Below, piece by piece: positions 56,401 through 64,000 of a DNA stretch of 64,000 bases (positions within the stretch are counted from its first letter, which is position 1; every line of letters begins with the position of its first letter). Below the pieces are notes generated by a model. That model did not search any database, was not told the DNA's origin, and was given only the letters and a program-made list of their open reading frames with translations. Made by a program: the position numbers and the translations under genes. The DNA comes from Massospora cicadina (lineage: Eukaryota > Entomophthoromycota > Entomophthoromycetes > Entomophthorales > Entomophthoraceae). Location: NCBI GenBank assembly GCA_022478985.1, contig JAKSZP010000001.1, positions 372,001 through 436,000 of the forward strand. The letters run 5' to 3'.

Positions 56401-59240
56401 ATTGTGTTTGGACGAAATTAACGCTGATTTACAGGCTCATTCTTATTTGGTCACTAGGTTGAACTTACATGCTTTCACTAGCTCTCAAGGGTAGTCCTTC
56501 TTAAGCGCTCATGGTAGGTGGTAGTTGTTTACATCTTTCTCTGTTAAGGTATGAATTATAAAGTCAATTGGTAAGTTTTGACCAAGCATATATATTATTT
56601 TGAGTTTTAGCATCCTCTTCATTTAACATCTAGGGATTTGGTAGCTAAATTTTCAACATGTGTAATGGTTAAAGTCTATCTTCACCCCAAACTCTAGAAG
56701 AAATTGATTCCCAATAAGGAAAAGTAGTGATTATTGCCAAACATTACTGAGGGTGCCGTCAGGACCATGCCTCCAAAATTAAAGGCAAGGTGAATAAGCT
56801 CAAAAGGCGCAGGTAAAGTAAAGTCCTGCAATATGATATTTCACACATTAATCAATGTCAGTGATAAACTCGAGCTTCTTCATAAGTTTGTAGGAGATGT
56901 TTATCACCGGATCTTCAGTGTCAGGTTGAGCCTAATATGTATAGGATTCTTGAGATTGCAGATTTTCTCTACTAGATCAAGAAAATATGTGTCGAAGCTT
57001 GATCAATTAATTGCATACAAAATATAATTACAATGGATTGGTTCAATTAATCGCTAACCTTACCTTAATTGCGATGATTTTGGTTCATTTAATTGCAAAA
57101 ATCGTAATTTCAATGATACTGAAATGATTCCCTCTATCTTTTAAATCTAATGCATAGCAAAATTCCAGAAGCTCAGAAGAGGATTATTACTATGACATAA
57201 TATTAAACTTAGGTATGTCCAGAAAGCTGGATGGAATTATAACTAATACAAAAATATGCTTAATCTTTGCAGTCAATAAAAATATACTTTATTATGAAAA
57301 CGCTACAAATTATTTACATAAGTGTTTATCAATCCCGATATACAACCCTAGCCTAAAAGAAACTCCCTTCCAACCTTCCCCTCTTAGAACCATATCTTTA
57401 AGCAACTCCAATACCAACTAACCCACCATTCCTTATACCTGGATATCTCTAGTTTCCTTGTCATACTAGATTAAACCCCTTATTTATGCTATTTCATGGT
57501 TAGCCCTTAACCAGGCCAGTAGTACACCAGTCCCTGACACCTAGTGTCCAATACTGATAGTATGCGCACCTTTTGAATGATAACTTTTACCTTTGTTACA
57601 CTTGCCAAAGGGTTTCTAATGGTTAGGACATCAGCGGCTGACTCTTTAAATTGCTTTAAAGTATTAGAGTTAAAATAATTCTTGGTAGTGTATTTCCCAT
57701 CTGGTACCACATTCTTTATAAGAAAATTGACCAGCAGCTCTCCTCCTTAAACAGAATTGATCACTCAAGTATGCTTATTAGATTAGAATATTAGGTATTA
57801 ATTTGATAAAGATCTGAAATCACCATGAACCTTCAATCTAATTTGTAAAGCCACTGTGCTAGGAACCCCTAACAAATAGTAATTTGCACTAACCAACTTT
57901 TCATCCTGATCTTCATCCTCACCCTCAGTGGTAAAATCCACCCAATTTATGGTATTAGGTGTGTCTTCTTTATGGTTTTGCTCCTTTTTTTAGCTGTAGA
58001 AAAAGACAGGATTGAAAAAGTGCCCAGTCTGGTGACACTTATGGTACAAAAGCTCTCAAATCGGAAAGTTTTCTCAGTTTGTTGCTCCTCTTCTTGAGCT
58101 TATCAACTTTATTATTGCCAACAAAAACGACCTTGTCTAACGTCAAGGGTGTGGTGTAGGTGCCATGTTCTTAAATTCAGATTTATACATCCTTTGTATA
58201 TTAAAAAGCAACTCCTTAAACTCTTTAAGGGTCATTGCGCTCTTAACCACCAAAGTCATGTGAACTCTCAGATTGAGATGCATCTCCAGGGGGCTTAATA
58301 AAACGCTTTGGCGGTGGGCAGATCCTTGGATCCAGTGGTCCAAAAATTCCGGGTTTTATGGTAGAAATGAGAAACATAATAGCTGACTGATTCGTTTTGC
58401 CCATCTTCATCAACAGGAACTCTTGTAATATATTATGTAATTCTGTTCAATACCAAACTTATTGAGTAATATGTTCTTGTCTTTGTACCAATTTAATCCA
58501 GGTCTTAAGTTCACGCGGAGGACCTTCCTAGTCTCGTGGCTCATGCATCCTTGTATGTGTCAAGACTTATAGTGATTGATAGTTCCATCCATGCTATTTT
58601 GATACATTTAAAGAAACACAGAAATTAATTCCTCTCCAGGTTTTATACATGGTCATGAAAGCAAAAGTATAATGTTTCTATTTCTTCAACTGGATCAATG
58701 TGCATCATTGTTAGTTGATTATAAGTTCTGTTTGGTAGTGTTGTACATCGTTGAGCGTTCCAAGAAGGTGCCACCGATTGAGTTATTGGTTGAGTAGATG
58801 TAGGCTTAAAACTGTATACATCAATCCCTTCAGATCCTCAATACCCTTGTTCATTGCAAACAGAATGTTGTTGTGCTCTAAAAGCTCTCCATACTCATTC
58901 AGAGCAGTTATAGTTTCACCATTCTTTTTCTCAAGGGAACGCAAATACCTTTTCAACGTTCTTAAGTGTAAGTTCAAATTGATAACTGTGTCCTCTCACT
59001 TTGGCTATTGAGACAATTCTAGCTTTTTTGGCGGTATTTTTGCCACGTTCAAGATTATTACACAAGTCATTTACTTCAAATTTCAAGGGAACATATTCTA
59101 GTGCAGATGGTATCCTCCTACCTCACCAGGTGTTTAAATGAATCCTCTTCACCCTCTCTGTGTTACACCTTTATATCCGCATCATCATCATTTTCTCTGT
59201 AGATTTATTGTGATCATCTCTAGGGCCTGATGGTGCCACT
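56401..59240 (-). pseudogene. Gypsy-F gag and protease
   Basis: The protease region (57507-57710) has 'VTKVKVIIQKVRILSVLDTR': the active-site LDTG is LDTR. Gag-like segments are at 58143-58343 ('MTLKEFKELLFNIQRMYKSE') and 58783-58977 ('LRTLKRYLRSLEKKNGETI', probably coiled coil). The stretch 56401-57500 is stop-rich and probably spans protease to RT. Order and strand agree with the pol part at 54050-56400. Confidence 0.6.
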
Positions 59241-59256
59241 CCTGTAGTGAACATTA
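59241..59256 (-). other. Gypsy-F primer-binding-site relic
   Basis: The minus strand reads TAATGTTCACTACAGG, which becomes the gypsy-C site TGGTGCTCACTACAGG with three transitions. It lies just upstream of gag, where a primer site belongs, so a 5' LTR should start at about 59258 and run right. Confidence 0.5.
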
Positions 59257-59257
59257 A

Positions 59258-61619
59258 AGCCAGTGCGCTAACCCTATATTGCTTAACTTTAGAGGCTGAA
59301 TTGTTGCTCAGGGGGTCAAATTTAAGCAGATTAGACACCAGGCAAAATTTACTAACATCATATTTATTTTTAAGAGAATTTTTCTTTGATGCTACCCCTT
59401 ATTGCATCAATCACTTGGTTAACTTTTCGCGCCCATGGCGAGCTTCCTGACACTTTTAAACATGCTTGTCATATGTTGGCCTAAGTGAATCGATGTAATC
59501 ACTCAACCTCTTCCTTGGCGTTACCAGCACTATTGTATCTTCAACATTGGGTGTCTACTTCCAACTTGGTCAATCTGTGACTGGTTACAGGAAATTACTA
59601 CATTTTATACAAAAAACTGTAAACAAAAGGATAAACTTAGGTTTTATAAAAAAGTTTCTTTATAAGAATAAAATTAAAGTCTTATATACTTCAGAAAAAT
59701 TCAAGGTATAAATGAATGGAAGATTGTAAAATATTTTGAAATTTAGGGTTTTGATAAGACAAATTTCATGGAACTCTAGTCAGACAGTGTCTGACTGTTG
59801 CTTTGGTCTCATCGCTCATATTTATTAACTCATATATGTGAAAGCACTGTCATGCGGTGGTGTACTTTAACCTAAATCCTCAGGGGACTTTGTTCTAGGT
59901 CCGCTTGTGAGAATTGGCTCATTGTACTAGTTTTTGATATTAGCTGATTAAAAAACCCGGCAATATGCATCTCAAAATCAGGTTTGAGCGATGGCACTCC
60001 TATAATTCGCCTAGCATTGTGGCTTTGAGTCTCTTGTGAAATTGGACAATTACCTGATTTGATATATTCATTATTGAAGCTCAGGAACTCATGTTGGCAT
60101 AATTCAGTTTGTCATCAGATCATCAGAGGAATTAAATTATTCTTTCCCTCAAAAAGCATACAAAGGGGCTGATCTTAGAAAAATTTGGTCAGTGTCATCA
60201 ACCTCATTAAATAAATCTTCTGACTCATCAGTGCGTTAATAATTTCGCATGACGTCATGGTTTGCACCCTGAAAATTATTTAAATTACAGCTTTGAACAC
60301 TGACTGAAAATTCTTTAGCTTGTCAAAGCCTATAAAAAGGCATCTTTAGCTCCCATCTGCGGCGAGCTGGTCACTTGTACCACCACCTGTTTGGGGGTTA
60401 AAATAATTAATTCCATTGGTCAAGGGCTGACCAGATGCACATTCATGGGCTCATCTGCAACAATTTTCAATAAGGTTTACATAAGTGGCAAGTTTTGAGA
60501 TATCATCTAAGCATCTGAGGTTTGTGTGCTTTAAGACATCAATTCGTCTTAAAGTACTTTCTATCTGGAACTCAAAAAGCTCAATTTTCTCTTCCTTGTT
60601 ATGGCAGTTTGCGTTAACATGGGCTGCCATTTCATCATGGACTTTGGCGTCTTATTATTGAGCTCTTGGGCAAAGGCATCAATTAATCCTTTAGTATCTT
60701 CATTTGAATTTGGAATGTCTAAATGAAGAGAGTCGTAGCTTTATACACATAATTATTATTTTGGTATCAATGGTGCCCATTTAATTAAAAAGTTGAATTA
60801 TGTAAAGATGATTAAATGCAATATTTTTGCATTTGTCCCTTATACTTTGTGATCCAAATTTATATACCTCTTCATAGGCTATTATTAACGCATCTTAGGT
60901 ATTGATATGACGATGGAGCCCCTTTTTATGGTCTTCTAATAGGTGCATGATATGGTACAGCACTTCTTGTATGTATTTCATGATTTATCTTGATATATTT
61001 GTACTTGAACTTTATGTCTCTGGGAGAGCACTATATATATATAGATTCATGAAAATCCTGTCCAAGGCATATTTCCTTTCATACTTGGCTCATTTTCTTG
61101 AGTTTTTTTATTCAATTTAGGTCTTGACAACTTTGTTTAAAATCCAGAGTTGGCATCAAGATTCTGAGATCTCTTATGGAAACACTTGTAATCCTTCAAT
61201 GTGATCAAGGTGGACTTCCTATTTGGTCTACATCTTCACTATTATTGTTGTGACCCATCTGGTTACACTAACAATAATATTATATTCCATAGTGCAATCA
61301 TTTTGATGCGGGTACCAATAAGTGATTTCTCAATTCCCTGCATTGAGAGAAAGCCTTTAGGGCATACATTTTGGTGGCTCGATGGTGCTATACCTGAGAA
61401 GCCTAACAGTCAGTACTTGCAATAGTCTAAGACTCAAAGCATGCATTTTACTTAGGTTTTGGTGTTCCAAGTCACATATAGTTCTCATCAAATAGAGTAG
61501 ACTTTTAATAAAAAGCGGTAAAGGAACTTATTGAAGCCAAGTTACTTAAAAGGTGCTAAAACTTAAGAGCTGGTAGTGAATCAATTAAACTGAATATTAA
61601 ATGTTCAGAATTTGTTTCC
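59258..61619. other. AT-rich region without a clear gene
   Basis: Probably the gypsy-F 5' LTR (59258 to an undefined point) followed by another decayed retroelement. On the minus strand near 60380-60520 a block 'CLDDISKLATYVNLIENC' and 'NPQTGGGTSDQLAADGS' looks gag-like. A 10-bp (AT) run lies near 61031. I see no host gene or RNA gene. Confidence 0.4.
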
Positions 61620-62425
61620 TCTTTCTGGATAGTAGCTCTCTTTAGCTCCCTTATTTAACTGCACAGGTTTCTTGTATGTGCGTTGTTTGAATCTTTTTTA
61701 ATTGTAATAGACAATATTAGTATGAAGCCTTTTACTCTAGTTGAGCTTCTTATAGTCAAGATAGTTATTAGGGATAACGCCAAAATGGTGCTTGTCCTAA
61801 TCTTGATGATATTCTAAAAATCTGTAGGAACTTCTTCCATCTTAAGTAGAACCTAAACTTGCTCAGTTGAGAGGTTCTTCTTATCACTTCTTGTCACATA
61901 GATTCTGTGGAGATCAACAATAAGTTAGACAAAGGACTAATTGTCCTACCACTTATAATCACAAGAGTAAAACAGTATACTTATAGTCTATTTATTTTGA
62001 ACAGCTCTATTTATTAAAAAATTGAAAGAAATTATAGGAATCTGATGCTCAACTATTCAGTAGGTTCCAAATGGGAACGGCGGCCATTGTTGATGATTTA
62101 ACCCTCCATAGTCTTGCAAAATATTGAACTTCCTCATCAGAATAATTTGGCTCTCTCCCTATTTGACAGCGACCTCTTCTTCATTAAAACAAATAATGTT
62201 TCCTAATTTCTTCACTCAACTCCCATCATATCAAACTTAATTGGCAACAACCTTCATAGGAAATGGGAAATTTATCCATAATCAGTAGATTGCAATCCAA
62301 AAAGGTTAACTCAAAAAGTCTCTGTACCACAGATGGCATTACTCGCCAGCAACTCATAAACCCCTTAGTTGATTGACATCTAATCCTATTAACTCCTACA
62401 AGCTAATCAATTAAATTTATAAATT
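61620..62425. repeat. Diverged 0.8-kb direct repeat, right copy (possible LTR)
   Basis: Partner of 53180-54020. The second half-LINE begins at its right edge. Confidence 0.6.
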
Positions 62426-64000
62426 TTCAATTGATCCACGCCGACCAGGGGACGGCTTTGCTGAGCATGAATGAAAAAAATAAACCACACTTAAAGTCAA
62501 ATTGACATGGCTAGCGCTTCAAATGACGTGAAAACCAATGCAAAACTCCAACCAAATCGGAAGCAAAAACTTCTAACTGATCAGTGGAGTGAGAGGGAGG
62601 ACTGGGAGGCTGGGCGAGCTCAATTAAAGCATACAGGCATCGTCACAAAGCAGAGAGCAGGGGAATAGGCGCGTCATGGTAGTGGGGGTCCAAGAGGGGA
62701 GTGGCGCTGGACAAGGGATACCTTTTTTAGGCAGTCAGAAGGGTAAGTGGCATGGGCCTTCTCACATTTAAGGCAGGTGTGCATGGGAGAAGCCATATCT
62801 ACAACGTTGGGTGTGAGGCGGATATTTGGTCCAATCCTAGATTGTTTTGCTAAGAGTTTGAGCATATTGCTGGCATAGGAGTAGTGGCGGAGGAATTCTT
62901 GTTTTGGGGAGGGTCAGCATGGGATCCACGGGGTGGGGGACAAGGCTTTAGACAAAACCTTGACAGACAAACTTGAGGCAGACAGGAACGATATATCACA
63001 AGGGGAGGCAATTACCTCTTCAAATAACTGGTGGTCAGATCAAAATATGGGGGCACTAGGGTGAGGCAAATAGTATCGAGGGGGAACTGGGCTTCATAGT
63101 CAGCATCAATGAACTCTTCAAAGCAAGAAGGGTCAACTATTTTGAAGACAGTATTACCCAATTCATCTACTTCATCCAAATAATTCCAGGGATTTTGATT
63201 TCAATAATTGGAATGGGAGAATGCATTAGCATGGGGAAACGGGGCTTGGGATAAAATAAGTGTGGCTTAGAATTAACTGGAGTCTAGTTGGACCCCTGAT
63301 TGGCTAGGTGAGGAGAAGGGGCTTGGGGAAACTGTGCCTGATTGGCTGGGACTGACCCAGCTGCAGGTTCCAGATTTTGGATAAGAGGGGGAGGGAGGTG
63401 CCCCAGGCGAAGAAAGTAACTGGGTCAGGTATTGGGTCATCATGCGAAGAGTCAGGTGTGTGGGCTGCAGCTCAGGTGTTGGATGGGCAGCGCCATTTTC
63501 AATGTCTAGTTTTAAACAGGTAGGGTAGATGGTGCGCCCACCTTCCACGTGGGCCCAGAAAGGATGGTCTAGGGCAGAGGGAATGATGGTGCAAGGGGAA
63601 TCGAGAGGGCAACCTCCATGTAAGTGGGATGTATGGTTGCAAAGGCATGAGGGCCTGAAAGTCAGGAGTCTACAATGAGAACCACGAATTGGAGGATGGG
63701 TCCAAACCGTATGCCAACACTCTGGCCAACAGTTCATTGTATAAAATTTTTTTGGGGGGAGGTGGGTAGGGAGGCCCAGAAACTGAACCACTAAAGTGGT
63801 ATCAGTGGGCAACCAGGTTTGAGTGGTAGTGAGGGGTACACCCTGGAACACCAGTGGAATGGTATCTGTGACTGCTGCATCAGCTTCACACAAGAAGCTG
63901 AGGTCAAAATACCCCTTGAAGGGGCGGAAATCAATGAAGCCAGAAGAACGCAAAAGATCCTGGGCACTTTCATTGATAGGGCGGTCGGAATATGGGAACA
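62426..64000 (-). mobile_element. Half-LINE copy 2, 5' end outside window
   Basis: Same organisation as 27917-29803. The tail at about 62436-62456 (GTCCCCTGGTCGGCGTGG on the minus strand) is followed by AT-rich sequence. The distance from the tail to the conserved 'GFIDFRPFKGYFD' block is about 1,470 bp here and about 1,440 bp in copy 1. No RT lies between. The exact 3' end is uncertain by about 20 bp, and the duplication cannot be checked. Confidence 0.75.
62674..64000 (-). pseudogene. Half-LINE ORF1, copy 2, partial and broken
   Basis: From the window end: 'YSDRPINESAQDLLRSSGF' leads into 'IDFRPFKGYFDLSFLCEADA', then 'TTLVVQFLGLPTHLPPKKF', 'DHPFWAHVEGGRTIYPTC' and a Pro-rich part. Near 63130-63190 'NPWNYLDEVDELGNTV' matches 'NPWDQLAETDESGN' of copy 1. 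A second knuckle-like CLKCEKAHATYPSDC lies near 62735-62790. Several frameshifts. Confidence 0.72.

Noticed and set aside
1..64000. CRISPR arrays, operons, riboswitches or bacterial genes
   Set aside because: No regularly spaced repeats or bacterial gene organisation is present. All coding signal belongs to eukaryotic transposable elements.

Overview
The window is 64 kb of nuclear eukaryotic DNA made almost entirely of transposable elements of several ages, many nested in one another. I found no host protein-coding gene. Evidence for a eukaryote: LINEs with endonuclease and reverse transcriptase (RT), Ty3/gypsy LTR elements, a tRNA-headed SINE, and a mariner relic. The RT style (a 'KKGD..LxNWRPI' block plus a C-terminal zinc finger) together with mariner and a tRNA-SINE fits a large repeat-rich genome of an early-diverging or rust-type fungus, or of an invertebrate. 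I cannot place it further. Copies differ mainly by transitions and carry stop codons and frameshifts, so nearly all coding regions are entered as pseudogenes.

Layout. 1-4261: LINE-A copy A1 (minus), its 3' end off the window, inserted in an old gypsy (gypsy-D) RT. 4981-25067: gypsy-C (minus; 339-bp LTRs, target duplication CTGTG). It is interrupted by LINE-B (7645-13718, plus) and by gypsy-B (16562-22313, plus; ~800-bp LTRs). 25073-27656: the other half of gypsy-D. 27662-31190: a small LTR element without pol (duplication ACAGT); one LTR contains a 1.9-kb ORF1-only 'half-LINE' (27917-29803). 31369-36640, 40147-45425 and 47762-53038: LINE-A copies A2 (+), A3 (+) and A4 (-), each ~5.28 kb with a 16-bp duplication. 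Around them lie pieces of gypsy-E (gag 45.4-47.7 kb, pol 37-39 kb), a 289-bp SINE (39630-39918) and a palindromic mariner (46995-47544). 53-62.4 kb: old gypsy-F (minus) and a diverged 0.8-kb direct repeat pair. 62.4-64 kb: a second half-LINE copy, cut by the window end.

How the pieces may work together. LINE-A encodes ORF1 (RNA-binding type, CCHC knuckle) and ORF2 (APE-type endonuclease, RT, zinc finger). The half-LINE has only ORF1 and the SINE has no protein, yet both end with nearly the same ~24-nt 3' tail as LINE-A. All three have target-site duplications typical of target-primed reverse transcription. The simplest reading is a three-tier family in which LINE-A machinery recognises a shared tail and mobilises the other two in trans. 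This is the most interesting signal in the window. The LTR elements share a related primer-binding site and polypurine tract, so they form a second, separate kin group.
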